Source of the DNA: Nocardioides dongkuii
GTDB taxonomy: Bacteria; Actinomycetota; Actinomycetes; Propionibacteriales; Nocardioidaceae
Assembly (NCBI RefSeq): GCF_014127485.1
Contig: NZ_CP059903.1
Span: forward strand, 558,001 to 622,000
DNA length: 64,000 bases
Reading direction: 5' to 3'
In this document: one piece after another, positions 35,603 through 43,819 of the stretch
Layout of the letters: the number at the start of each line of letters is the position of its first letter
How positions within the stretch are numbered: the first letter of the stretch is position 1
Made by a program: the position numbers and the translations under genes
The notes under the pieces: model-generated
Told to the model about the DNA's origin: nothing
What the model saw: only the letters and a program-made list of their open reading frames with translations
The model's database searches: none

Positions 35603-36583
35603 ATGGTCCAGCAGTCCGCGCCCTCCCGGCGCCACCCCGGCCACCGGTCCTCGCGCATCGGGGTCGTCGGCGCCGGCCGCGTCGGCGCCGTCCTGGCCGC
35701 CGCGCTCCGCGCCGCGGGTCACCAGGTGGTCGCCGCCGCCGGCGAGTCCGACGCATCGCGGGGACGCATCGACGCGCTGCTCCCGGGCGTGGCCCACGAC
35801 AAGCCCACCGGCGTCGCCCGCGCCAGCGACGTGCTGCTGCTCACCGTGCCCGACGACATGCTCGAGAACGTCGTCACGATGCTGGCCGCGAGCGGCGCGC
35901 TGCGCCCCGGTCAGTACGTCGTGCACACCTCCGGCCGCCACGGGCTGGCGGTGCTCGAGCCCGCCCGCGCGGCCGGCGCCCGGGTCGTCGCGCTGCACCC
36001 CGCGATGACCTTCACCGGCACCGCCGTCGACCTCGACCGGCTGGCCGGGTGCGTCTTCGGCCTCACCGCCGGGGCCGGCGAGCGCGCCTTCGCGGAGGCC
36101 CTCGTCGCCGACCTCGGCGGTCGCCCGATGTGGGTCCCCGAGGAGATGCGCACGCTCTACCACGCGGGTCTCGCCCACGGCGCGAACCACCTGGTCACCC
36201 TGGTCACCGAGGCGATGGAGATGCTGACCGCCGCCGGGGCCGACGACTCCGCCGGGACCCTCCGCCCGCTGCTCACCGCCGCGCTCGACAACGCGCTCGA
36301 GCACGGCGACGCGGCGCTGACCGGCCCCATCGTCCGCGGCGACCTCGGCACCGTGCGCGCCCACCTCGACGACCTCGCCGCCAACGCGCCGCAGACGCTC
36401 GCGTCGTACGTCGCGATGGCGCGGGCCACCCTGGGTCGCGCGGTCACCGACGGCCGGCTCGTGCCGCTGCGTGCGCTGCGGATCCGCGAGGCCCTCGACG
36501 AGGCGCTCGCGGAGCTGCCCCCGACGGCCCCTGCGTCGGCCCCCGCGTCGGCCCCTGAGCAGCCGGACCGAGCGACCCGGTGA
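35603..36583 (+). CDS. Rossmann-fold plus DUF2520 oxidoreductase-like protein
   Basis: 326 residues. N-terminal NAD(P)-binding motif [16 protein letters not shown] (about 17-32), then [10 protein letters not shown] and [15 protein letters not shown], as in ketopantoate-reductase- or proline-reductase-like folds. The C-terminal DUF2520 is helical (about 140-290). The family regularly precedes panC in Actinobacteria (Rv3603c position), which suggests a role in pantothenate synthesis such as ketopantoate reduction; that is inference. ATG 35603 has AAAGG at a good distance; GTG 35594 is an alternative. The stop overlaps the panC GTG. Confidence 0.85.
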   Translation: MVQQSAPSRRHPGHRSSRIGVVGAGRVGAVLAAALRAAGHQVVAAAGESDASRGRIDALLPGVAHDKPTGVARASDVLLLTVPDDMLENVVTMLAASGALRPGQYVVHTSGRHGLAVLEPARAAGARVVALHPAMTFTGTAVDLDRLAGCVFGLTAGAGERAFAEALVADLGGRPMWVPEEMRTLYHAGLAHGANHLVTLVTEAMEMLTAAGADDSAGTLRPLLTAALDNALEHGDAALTGPIVRGDLGTVRAHLDDLAANAPQTLASYVAMARATLGRAVTDGRLVPLRALRIREALDEALAELPPTAPASAPASAPEQPDRATR

Positions 36584-37476
36584 GCGGGACGCCCGCCCTC
36601 GCGCACACGCGCGAGGAGCTCGCCGGCCTGCTCGCCGCCGCCCGCGGGGCGCACCGACGGGTCGGCTTCGTGCCGACGATGGGCGCCCTCCACGAGGGCC
36701 ACGCGAGCCTGATGGCGCGGGCTCGCGCGGAGGTCGGCGACGGCCCCGTCGTGGTGTCGGTCTTCGTCAACCCGCTCCAGTTCGGCGCGGGGGAGGACCT
36801 GGACCGCTACCCGCGCACCCTGGACGCCGACCTCGAGATCTGCGCCCGCGAGGGCGTCGACATCGTGCTGGCCCCCTCGGTGGAGGAGGTCTACCCGGGG
36901 TGGCCCGAGCAGCGCGAGCCCGAGGTCACGGTGGAGCCCGGCCCGCTGGCGACCGTCCTCGAGGGGCGGGTGCGCCCGGGCCACTTCCGCGGCGTGCTGG
37001 TCGTGGTGGCGAAGCTCTTCGGGCTGGTGCGTCCCGACGTCGCGGTGTTCGGCGAGAAGGACTACCAGCAGCTCGTCCTGGTGCGGCGGATGGTCACGGA
37101 CCTGTGCATGGGCGTCGACGTGGTCGGCGCCGAGACCTGCCGCGAGCCCGACGGGCTGGCGCTGTCCAGCCGCAACCGCTACCTCGACGAGTCCCAGCGC
37201 CTGGAGGCGGTCTACCTCAGCCGGGCGCTCCGGGCGGCCCAGGAGACCGCCGGGTACGGCCCGGCCGTCGCGCTGGACTCGGCCCGGGCCGAGCTGCGGC
37301 AGGCCAAGGCGGTCGACCTCGACTACCTGGTGCTCACCACGCCCGACCTCCGCGAGCTGCCCGCCGTCGTGCCGGCGGGCACCGAGGCCCGGATCCTCGT
37401 CGCCGCCCGCCTCGGCACCACCCGCCTGATCGACAACCTGCCGCTGGTCCTCGGGACCGCCCGAGAGGAACGCTGA
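36580..37476 (+). CDS. panC: Pantothenate synthetase (pantoate-beta-alanine ligase)
   Basis: Joins pantoate and beta-alanine via a pantoyl adenylate. The 298-residue product has the HIGH-type motif [11 protein letters not shown] (about 32-42), [27 protein letters not shown] and SSRNRYL, all of which line the ATP and pantoate pockets. The GTG start overlaps the upstream stop (GTGA), and its TGA overlaps the panD ATG by one base. The two make the pathway step and its beta-alanine supply co-expressed. Confidence 0.96.
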   Translation: MSGTPALAHTREELAGLLAAARGAHRRVGFVPTMGALHEGHASLMARARAEVGDGPVVVSVFVNPLQFGAGEDLDRYPRTLDADLEICAREGVDIVLAPSVEEVYPGWPEQREPEVTVEPGPLATVLEGRVRPGHFRGVLVVVAKLFGLVRPDVAVFGEKDYQQLVLVRRMVTDLCMGVDVVGAETCREPDGLALSSRNRYLDESQRLEAVYLSRALRAAQETAGYGPAVALDSARAELRQAKAVDLDYLVLTTPDLRELPAVVPAGTEARILVAARLGTTRLIDNLPLVLGTAREER

Positions 37477-37895
37477 TGCTGCGCACGATGATGACGAGCA
37501 AGATCCACCGGGCCACGGTCACCCAGGCCGACCTGCACTACGTCGGCTCGGTGACCGTCGACGAGGACCTCCTCGACGCCGCCGACCTGCTCCCGGGCGA
37601 GCTGGTGCACATCGTCGACATCACCAACGGCGCCCGGCTCGAGACCTACACGATCGCCGGCGAGCGCGGGTCGGGCGTGATCGGAATCAACGGCGCGGCC
37701 GCGCGGCTGGTCCACCCGGGCGACCTGGTCATCCTCATCGCCTACGGGCAGATGGAGACCGCCGAGGCGCGGGAGCACCGGCCGCACGTCGTCTTCGTCG
37801 ACGCCGACAACCGGATCCTGGCCACCGGCTTCGACCCCGCGGAGGCCGTCGCGGGCTCCGGTCTGGTCCGGGGCGACCACGTGGCCGGACGGTAG
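37476..37895 (+). CDS. panD: Aspartate 1-decarboxylase (pyruvoyl enzyme precursor)
   Basis: Makes beta-alanine from L-aspartate. The 139-residue product has the self-cleavage site YVGSVTVD with Gly24-Ser25 exactly at the classical position; Ser25 becomes the pyruvoyl group. The motif [10 protein letters not shown] follows. The ATG shares its A with the panC stop. Its TAG stop (37893-37895) forms the first half of the -10 hexamer for nadB. Confidence 0.96.
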   Translation: MLRTMMTSKIHRATVTQADLHYVGSVTVDEDLLDAADLLPGELVHIVDITNGARLETYTIAGERGSGVIGINGAAARLVHPGDLVILIAYGQMETAEAREHRPHVVFVDADNRILATGFDPAEAVAGSGLVRGDHVAGR

Positions 37896-37898
37896 CCT
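37893..37898 (+). promoter_or_regulatory. -10 element TAGCCT for leaderless nadB
   Basis: TAGCCT overlaps the panD stop codon and is followed by seven bases and the nadB ATG at 37906. No Shine-Dalgarno is present. Confidence 0.55.
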
Positions 37899-37905
37899 GC
37901 GCCCC

Positions 37906-39603
37906 ATGCCTCCCACCGCGGTACGCCGAGTCCCGGGCCGGCTCACCGCCCCGGAGCCCGGCTGGACGACCCGCGCCGACGTCGTCGTCATCGGGTCCGG
38001 CATCGCCGGCCTGACCACCGCGCTGCGGCTGCGCAAGGCCCTGCCGCCCGGCGCCGGCCGCGTCCTGGTCGTGACCAAGGACGTGCTGGCCGCCGGCTCC
38101 ACGCAGTGGGCGCAGGGCGGGATCGCGGCCGCGCTCGGCCCGGAGGACACCCCCGCCGAGCACGAGGTGGACACCCTCGTCGCGGGCGCCGGGGTGTGCG
38201 ACCCCGAAGCCGTCCGGGTGCTGGTGACCGAGGGCCCCGAGGCGGTGCACGAGCTGATCGCGCTGGGGGCGGAGTTCGACCTCGGCTCCGACGGGCTGCT
38301 CTCGCTCACTCGCGAGGGCGGCCACCACCGCGACCGGATCGCGCACGCCGGCGGGGACGCGACCGGCGCCGAGATCCAGCGCGCCCTGATCGCCGCGGTC
38401 GAGCTCGCGCCCGAGATCGAGGTCGTCCAGCACGCCCTCGCCGTCGACCTGCTGCTCGACGGGCCCGCGGGTGCCGGGGGCGGCGTCGCGGGCGTGACCC
38501 TGCACGTGATGGGGGAGGGCCAGCGCGACGGCGTCGGCGCCGTCCACTGCCGCGCGGTGGTGCTCGCCAGCGGCGGGCTCGGCCAGGTGTTCTCCCAGAC
38601 CACGAACCCCGCCGTGTCGACCGGCGACGGCATGGCGCTCGCGCTGCGCGCGGGGGCCACCCTGCGCGACCTCGAGTTCGTCCAGTTCCACCCCACGGTC
38701 ATGTACCTCGGCGCCGACTCGGTGGGCCAGCAGCCGCTGATCTCCGAGGCGGTGCGCGGCGAGGGCGCGTTCCTCGTCGACGCGCTGCCCGAGGACGGCG
38801 GCCGGCGGATCATGACGGGCGTCCACGCGCTGGCCGACCTGGCCCCGCGCGACGTCGTCGCGAAGGCGATCATGCGCCGGATGATCGAGACCGGGCGCCC
38901 GCACATGTGGCTCGACGCCCGGCACCTGGGCGCGGAGTTCTGGGAGCGGCGGTTCCCGACCATCCTGGCCACCGCCCGCTCGCACGGGGTCGACCCGGTG
39001 ACCGACCTGCTGCCCGTCGCCCCGGCCTGCCACTACGCCTCCGGCGGCGTCGCGACCGACCTGTGGGGGCGCACCGACGTCCCCGGCCTCTACGCCACCG
39101 GCGAGGCGGCCTGCTCCGGCGTCCACGGCGCCAACCGGCTCGCGTCGAACTCCCTGCTCGAGGGCCTGGTGTTCTCGCGCCGGATCGCCACGGTGCTGCC
39201 GGGCGAGCTCCGGCCGTGGGCCGACCCCGCGGTCGACGAGCGCCCGGCGGGACTCGTGTCCGGCTCGGTGCGCACCGAGCTGCAGGAGGTGATGAGCACG
39301 CGCGCCGGCGTGCTGCGCCACGCCCCCGGGCTCGCGGAGGCCGCGGACCGCCTCGACAAGCTCGCGGGCGTCGACGCCGAGCTGGTCGACGTCGCCTCGT
39401 GGGAGACCACCAACCTGCTGACGATCGGAGCCGCCATGGTCCAGGCCGCCGCCCTGCGCGAGGAGACCCGCGGGTCGCACTGGCGCGAGGACCACCCCGA
39501 GCGCGACGACGCGCGCTGGGCCGGGCACTTCGACGTCGCGGTGCGCGACGGCGTGACCGTCGTCGACTTCCTGGCCGCGCCGGCGACGGACGGCGCCGCG
39601 TGA
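37906..39603 (+). CDS. nadB: L-aspartate oxidase
   Basis: FAD flavoprotein that oxidises L-aspartate to iminoaspartate in NAD synthesis. The 565-residue product has the FAD dinucleotide motif VIGSGIAGLTTAL (about 27-39), QWAQGGIAAAL, HTREGGHHRDR-type active-site residues (LTREGGHHRDRIAHAGGD), and SCGVxxNRLASNSLLEGLVF near the C-terminal side. The succinate dehydrogenase-like C-terminal helical domain is present. No nadA lies next to it. nadC overlaps its stop (GTGA). Confidence 0.95.
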   Translation: MPPTAVRRVPGRLTAPEPGWTTRADVVVIGSGIAGLTTALRLRKALPPGAGRVLVVTKDVLAAGSTQWAQGGIAAALGPEDTPAEHEVDTLVAGAGVCDPEAVRVLVTEGPEAVHELIALGAEFDLGSDGLLSLTREGGHHRDRIAHAGGDATGAEIQRALIAAVELAPEIEVVQHALAVDLLLDGPAGAGGGVAGVTLHVMGEGQRDGVGAVHCRAVVLASGGLGQVFSQTTNPAVSTGDGMALALRAGATLRDLEFVQFHPTVMYLGADSVGQQPLISEAVRGEGAFLVDALPEDGGRRIMTGVHALADLAPRDVVAKAIMRRMIETGRPHMWLDARHLGAEFWERRFPTILATARSHGVDPVTDLLPVAPACHYASGGVATDLWGRTDVPGLYATGEAACSGVHGANRLASNSLLEGLVFSRRIATVLPGELRPWADPAVDERPAGLVSGSVRTELQEVMSTRAGVLRHAPGLAEAADRLDKLAGVDAELVDVASWETTNLLTIGAAMVQAAALREETRGSHWREDHPERDDARWAGHFDVAVRDGVTVVDFLAAPATDGAA

Positions 39604-40505
39604 TCGCCCGGACGTCGTACGCCGACCTGCCGCGGCCCCTCGTCGAGGAGCTCTCGGAGGCGGGCCTGGACCCGCGCTCGGTCTACGAGATGGTCGTCGC
39701 CGCCTTCGAGGAGGACCTCCCCGACGGCGCCGCCGACGTCACCAGCGCCGCGCTGCCCCCGATGGGGCACGGCACCGGCGACCTGGCCGCCCGCGAGCCG
39801 GGGGTGGTCGCCGGTCTCGGGGTCGCCGAGCTCGCGTTCCGCTACGCGCTCGGCGACGACGTCGTGGTCTCCGACCGGCTGCCCGACGGCACCCGCGTGG
39901 CCGCCGGCGACGTCGTCATGCGGGTCACCGGGCCGCTCTCCGAGGTGCTCACCGCGGAGCGCACTGCGCTGAACTTCGCCTCCCACCTCTCCGGCGTCGC
40001 GACCGCGACCGCGCAGTGGGTCGCCGCGCTCGAGGGCACCGGCGCCCGGGTGCTCGACACCCGCAAGACGCTGCCGACCTACCGCGCGCTGCAGAAGTAC
40101 GCCGTGCGCTGCGGCGGCGGGCTCAACCACCGGTTCAGCCTGGCCGACCGCGCGATGGTCAAGGACAACCACGTGGTCGCCGCGGGCGGGGTCGTCGAGG
40201 CGTACCGGGCGGTCCGTGCGGCCGCCCCCGACCTGCGGGTCGAGGTCGAGGTGACCGACCTCGACCAGCTGCGCGCGGTCCTCGACGCCGGCTGCACCGA
40301 GGTGCTGCTCGACAACATGCCGACGGAGACGATGGCCGAGGCGGTGCGGCTCACCGCCGGCCGCGCGACGCTCGAAGCGTCCGGCGGGCTGACGCTCGAT
40401 CGGGCCCGCGAGGTCGCGGCCACCGGCGTCGACCTGATCTCGGTCGGCGCGCTCACCCACTCGGTCGACGTCTTCGACCTCGGCCTCGACCTGCACGAGG
40501 GGTAG
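39600..40505 (+). CDS. nadC: Nicotinate-nucleotide pyrophosphorylase (carboxylating)
   Basis: Quinolinate phosphoribosyltransferase: quinolinate plus PRPP gives nicotinate mononucleotide. The 301-residue product has the family motifs AERTALNFASHLSGVAT, LDTRKTLPTYRALQKYAV, HRFSLADRAMVKDNH and EASGGL. The GTG start overlaps the nadB stop by four bases. coaX begins two bases after its TAG stop. Confidence 0.95.
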   Translation: MIARTSYADLPRPLVEELSEAGLDPRSVYEMVVAAFEEDLPDGAADVTSAALPPMGHGTGDLAAREPGVVAGLGVAELAFRYALGDDVVVSDRLPDGTRVAAGDVVMRVTGPLSEVLTAERTALNFASHLSGVATATAQWVAALEGTGARVLDTRKTLPTYRALQKYAVRCGGGLNHRFSLADRAMVKDNHVVAAGGVVEAYRAVRAAAPDLRVEVEVTDLDQLRAVLDAGCTEVLLDNMPTETMAEAVRLTAGRATLEASGGLTLDRAREVAATGVDLISVGALTHSVDVFDLGLDLHEG

Positions 40506-40507
40506 CC

Positions 40508-41281
40508 GTGGCCCTGCTCGCCGCCGACATCGGCAACAGCCACACGGTGCTGGGCCTGCTCGAGGACGGGCAGGTCGAGGCCGACTGGCGGGTGGGCACC
40601 GACGAGCGGCGCACCTCCGACGAATGGGCGGCGCTGCTGCGCGGACTGCTCGGCGAGAGGCTCGCCGACGTCGACGGGATCGCGGTGTGTGCCACCGTGC
40701 CTGCGGTCCTGCACGAGTGGCGCGACATGCTCACCCGCTATTTCCCCGATTGCCCCACCGTCGTGGTGGAGCCGGGTGTGCGCACCGGCATCCCGGTCCT
40801 GATGGACAATCCCCGGGAGGTAGGGTCGGACCGCATCATCAATGCGCTCGCCGCCGCTGCACAATTCGGCGGACCGGCCATCGTCGTCGACTTCGGCGGC
40901 ACGGCCACGACGTTCGACGTGGTCAGCGAGAAAGGCCAGTACGTCGGCGGGGCGATCTCGCCCGGCCTCGAGATCTCGCTCGAGGCGCTGGGCCGCCGTG
41001 GCGCGCAGCTGCGCAAGGTGGAGCTGGTCCGGCCCCGCGCGGTGATCGCCAAGAACACCGTCGAGGCGCTGCAGTCGGGCCTGCTCTTCGGGGGCGCCAG
41101 CCTGGTCGAGGGAATTGTCGCGCGGATGATCGCCGAGCTCGGGGTGCCCCGCGAGGACGTGCGCGTCGTCGCCACCGGATATCTCGCCCCGCTGCTGCTC
41201 GAGGAATGTGGATGTTTCACCGACCACGATCCGTGGTTGACGCTGCGCGGACTCGCACAGGTATTCGACCGCAACTCCTGA
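40508..41281 (+). CDS. coaX: Type III pantothenate kinase
   Basis: Phosphorylates pantothenate, the first step to coenzyme A. The 257-residue product has the phosphate-binding N-terminus LLAADIGNSHTVLGL, the PAIVVDFGGTATTFDVV motif, and GAISPGLEISLEALGRRGA with GxATGYLAPLL at the end. GAGGGG precedes the GTG. The last third uses more A/T-ending codons (for example ATTGTC, GAATGTGGATG) than the rest of the window, and the drop in G+C continues into the lsr2 upstream region. Confidence 0.94.
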   Translation: MALLAADIGNSHTVLGLLEDGQVEADWRVGTDERRTSDEWAALLRGLLGERLADVDGIAVCATVPAVLHEWRDMLTRYFPDCPTVVVEPGVRTGIPVLMDNPREVGSDRIINALAAAAQFGGPAIVVDFGGTATTFDVVSEKGQYVGGAISPGLEISLEALGRRGAQLRKVELVRPRAVIAKNTVEALQSGLLFGGASLVEGIVARMIAELGVPREDVRVVATGYLAPLLLEECGCFTDHDPWLTLRGLAQVFDRNS

Positions 41282-41409
41282 TCCCCAATTCTCGGTATCA
41301 ACTCGGGGAATATTCGGAAGTTGCGCACGGGATGCCCCCGGTGGCATGCTTACTAATCGATATCCGTAATTCTGGATGTCACTCTCGGGATAAATGAAAG
41401 GTAAAACTC
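41282..41409. promoter_or_regulatory. A+T-rich upstream region of lsr2
   Basis: This 128-base gap is about half A+T, against roughly a quarter in flanking genes, with runs such as ACTAATCGATATCC and GATAAATGAAAGG. Candidate -10 elements include TAATTC-like and TACTAAT-like steps, and ATCC...GGAT forms a short inverted repeat. Lsr2 binds A+T-rich DNA, so this is a likely site of autoregulation. GAAAGG is the ribosome site. Confidence 0.5.
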
Positions 41410-41748
41410 ATGGCGCAGAAGATCCACATCGTCCTGGAGGACGACCTCGACGGCAGCGAGGCGATCGAGACGGTTTCCTTCGGCCTCGACGGCACGTCGT
41501 ACGAGATCGACCTGAACGAGCAGCACGCGACCGCCCTCCGTGACGCGCTGGCCGGCTACATCGGCCACGCCCGCAAGGTCGGCAGCGCCCCCCGGCGCGG
41601 CCGCAAGTCCTCCGCGTCGTCCTCCGCCGCCACCGACGGTCCGAGCGCGCGGGAGATCCGCGACTGGGCCCGCCAGAACGGCCACGACGTCCCCGATCGC
41701 GGCCGCGTGTCCGCCGAGGTGCGCGAGGCGTACGACGCCGCACACTGA
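41410..41748 (+). CDS. lsr2: Lsr2 nucleoid-associated protein
   Basis: H-NS-like DNA-bridging protein that silences A+T-rich DNA. The 112-residue product has the N-terminal dimerisation domain (MAQKIHIVLEDDLDGSEA... about 1-60), a basic, Ser/Ala-rich linker, and the C-terminal DNA-binding domain REIRDWARQNGHDVPDRGRV with the AT-hook-like RGR at 97-99. The position coaX-lsr2-clpC matches other Actinobacteria. The product should act on the whole chromosome, probably including its own A+T-rich upstream region. Confidence 0.96.
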   Translation: MAQKIHIVLEDDLDGSEAIETVSFGLDGTSYEIDLNEQHATALRDALAGYIGHARKVGSAPRRGRKSSASSSAATDGPSAREIRDWARQNGHDVPDRGRVSAEVREAYDAAH

Positions 41749-41794
41749 CCCTCGCCCCACGTTCGGGGGAGCGCGAATCTCCCTCGGGCGAGGG
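41749..41794 (+). terminator. Possible terminator after lsr2
   Basis: CCCTCGCCC (directly after the stop) and GGGCGAGGG are perfect 9-bp complements with a 28-base loop. No U-run follows. Confidence 0.35.
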
Positions 41795-41831
41795 TGGTGG
41801 CTCCGGTGAGCGCGGCACGAGGATCCTCGGC

Positions 41832-43034
41832 ATGGAGACCCTGAGCGGCGCGCTGCGCGAGACCCCCGCCCGCTTCCTGGTGCTGGCAGCGGCCGGCTCG
41901 CTCTCGATCGTCGGGTCCTGGCAGGCGATGAGGTGGTGGGACCCCTTCCTCACCCACCGCTCGATCCTGGCCGAGGGATGGGGATCCGCGGCCGCGTCCG
42001 GGGTGCTCCTCCTCTGCGCCGCCGGGCCCCTGGTGGCCCTGGTCCGCCCGCTGGTCGCCGGCGGCCTGGTCATGACGGCGATGCTCGTCGCCGTCGTCGG
42101 CGCTCGCCACGAGTGGCCGATCCACGTCTTCGTCTCCCTCCTGGTCTGCGCGATGGTGACCGCCTGGCGCTCGCGCCGCGCCGCGTGGGGCCTGGGGATC
42201 GCGGCGCTCCTGCCCGTGGCGTCCTACGCCTTCCTCGGCACCACGATCGTGCTGCCGTACCAGACCTCCGTCACCGCGATCGGGGATCGGCTGCTTCAGC
42301 TGGGCGCGTACGCCGGGGTGGTCGCCCTCGCGCTGGGGCTCGCGCTCTGGCTGCGCAGGTCCGCGCTGACGGCCCGTCGGACCGCCGGCCTCGAGGCGCG
42401 GGCTGCCGAGGTCGAGCAGCAGTCGGCGGTCGTCGAGGAGCGCGCCCGGCTGGCGCGCGACCTGCACGACGTCGTCGCCCACCACGTCTCCCTGATCGCC
42501 GTCCGGGCCGAGACCGCGCCGTACACCGTGCCGGACCTGAGCGCCGCCGGCCGCACGCTCGTCGCGGAGATCGCCGAGGACTCCCGGCGCGCCCTCGAGG
42601 AGCTGCGCGGGGTGCTGGGGATCCTGCGGCGCTCGGTCGAGGACCCCGAGCGCGTGCCGCAGCCGACCGCGGCCGACATCGCCACCCTCGTCAAACGGGC
42701 GCGCACCGCGGGCGAGAGCGTCGCCTGGGAGCCGGCCGACCTCTCCGGCGTCTCGCCGCCGGCCGGGTACGTCGCGTTCCGCGTCGTCCAGGAGGCGCTG
42801 ACGAACGCCCGCCGGCACGCCCCGGGGGAGCCGGTGCGGGTGGAGACGGTCCCGGACGCCACCGGGGGCGTCGTCGTCCGGGTCGGCAACGCGACGACGG
42901 ACCCGGGCGACGCCGAGGGCCGCGGGCTGACCGGGATGCGGGAGCGGGTCGAGGCGCTCGGAGGCGTGCTGGCCGTGCGCCGCGACGGCGGCGAGCTCGC
43001 GGTCGAGGCCACCGTCCCGGGGACGGCCCGGTGA
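41832..43034 (+). CDS. Sensor histidine kinase (NarL-type HisKA_3)
   Basis: 400 residues: about five hydrophobic helices to residue 175, a cytoplasmic coiled coil, the dimerisation helix RLARDLHDVVAHHVSLI with the phospho-accepting His212, and an HATPase_c domain (FRVVQEALTNARRHAPG N-box, GRGLTGMRERVEALGG G-box). There is no obvious extracytoplasmic sensor domain, so it may sense the membrane. GAGGA precedes the ATG. The stop overlaps the start of the response regulator gene (GTGA). The signal is unknown. Confidence 0.92.
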   Translation: METLSGALRETPARFLVLAAAGSLSIVGSWQAMRWWDPFLTHRSILAEGWGSAAASGVLLLCAAGPLVALVRPLVAGGLVMTAMLVAVVGARHEWPIHVFVSLLVCAMVTAWRSRRAAWGLGIAALLPVASYAFLGTTIVLPYQTSVTAIGDRLLQLGAYAGVVALALGLALWLRRSALTARRTAGLEARAAEVEQQSAVVEERARLARDLHDVVAHHVSLIAVRAETAPYTVPDLSAAGRTLVAEIAEDSRRALEELRGVLGILRRSVEDPERVPQPTAADIATLVKRARTAGESVAWEPADLSGVSPPAGYVAFRVVQEALTNARRHAPGEPVRVETVPDATGGVVVRVGNATTDPGDAEGRGLTGMRERVEALGGVLAVRRDGGELAVEATVPGTAR

Positions 43035-43699
43035 CCCTCACGGTGGTGGTCGCCGACGACCAGCCTGCGATCTGCGCCGGCTTCGCCGCCCTGCTCGACG
43101 CCCAGGACGGGTTGCGGGTGGTCGGGACGGCGGCGGACGGTGCCGGGCTGGTCGACCTGGTCGCGGCGACGCGGCCCGACGTCGCGCTCGTCGACGTCAG
43201 GATGCCCGTGATGGACGGCATCGAGGCGACCCGGCGGATCGCGGCGGCGCCGGGGACCTCGGGCACGCGGGTGCTCGTGCTGACCACCTTCGACGTCGAC
43301 GAGTACGTCTTCGAGGCGCTCCGGGCGGGGGCCAGCGGCTTCCTGCTCAAGGACGTCACCGGCGAGCGGCTGGTCGAGGCGGTCCGGATGGTCGCGGAGG
43401 GCGCGATGCTGCTCGGCCCCCACGTGACCCGCCGCCTGGTCGAGGACTTCGCCCGCGCCCCGGCCGCGCGGACCGCCGCGGCCGACCTCACGGCGTACGG
43501 CCTCACGACGCGGGAGCAGGAGGTCCTCGGGCACCTGGCCCGCGGCCGCTCGAACGCGGAGGTCGCGGCGGATCTCGTGGTGTCGGTCGAGACGGTCAAG
43601 AGCCACGTCGGCGAGGTGCTGCGCAAGCTCGGGCTGCGCGACCGGGTGCAGGCCGTGGTGTTCGCGCACGAGAACGGCCTCGGCTCGCGTGTTCGCTGA
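43031..43699 (+). CDS. NarL/FixJ-family response regulator
   Basis: 222 residues. The receiver domain has the acidic pair DD near residue 9-10, the phospho-acceptor in VDVRMPVMDG (Asp55), and TTFD and LLKD (Lys). The LuxR-type HTH (about 150-215) reads LTTREQEVLGHLARGRSNAEVAADLVVSVETVKSHVGEVLRKLGL. It forms a cognate pair with the upstream kinase, by translational coupling. Targets are not evident; the next gene, clpC, has its own promoter and ClgR-like box. Confidence 0.94.
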   Translation: MTLTVVVADDQPAICAGFAALLDAQDGLRVVGTAADGAGLVDLVAATRPDVALVDVRMPVMDGIEATRRIAAAPGTSGTRVLVLTTFDVDEYVFEALRAGASGFLLKDVTGERLVEAVRMVAEGAMLLGPHVTRRLVEDFARAPAARTAAADLTAYGLTTREQEVLGHLARGRSNAEVAADLVVSVETVKSHVGEVLRKLGLRDRVQAVVFAHENGLGSRVR

Positions 43700-43704
43700 G
43701 AGCG
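43690..43704 (+). promoter_or_regulatory. ClgR-type operator upstream of clpC
   Basis: TGTTCGCTGAGAGCG fits the ClgR binding consensus described for Actinobacteria (CGCY-NANR-GCG, with a T-rich left flank). It overlaps the end of the response-regulator gene and is centred about 50 bases upstream of the start predicted from the -10 at 43735, the usual place for an activator. ClgR activates clpC and clpP genes in Corynebacterium and Streptomyces. Confidence 0.65.
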
Positions 43705-43734
43705 GATGCCCGTGGGGACCCATCGGGGAACGCG

Positions 43735-43740
43735 TAGGCT
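43735..43740 (+). promoter_or_regulatory. -10 element TAGGCT of the clpC promoter
   Basis: TAGGCT has no recognisable -35 partner 17 bases upstream, as expected for an activator-dependent promoter. The 5' UTR would be about 75 bases long, ending in CAGGAG before the ATG at 43820. Confidence 0.5.
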
Positions 43741-43819
43741 GTCGACGGGGTTAGATCACGCAGTCACCTGCCCGCTACCGAGCCGGACAGGTCCCCCGGA
43801 TGCCTCAGGAGCGATACGC

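Noticed and set aside
39000..40505. Absence of nadA next to nadB and nadC as evidence for a broken pathway
   Set aside because: The window is only a fragment; nadA may lie elsewhere.
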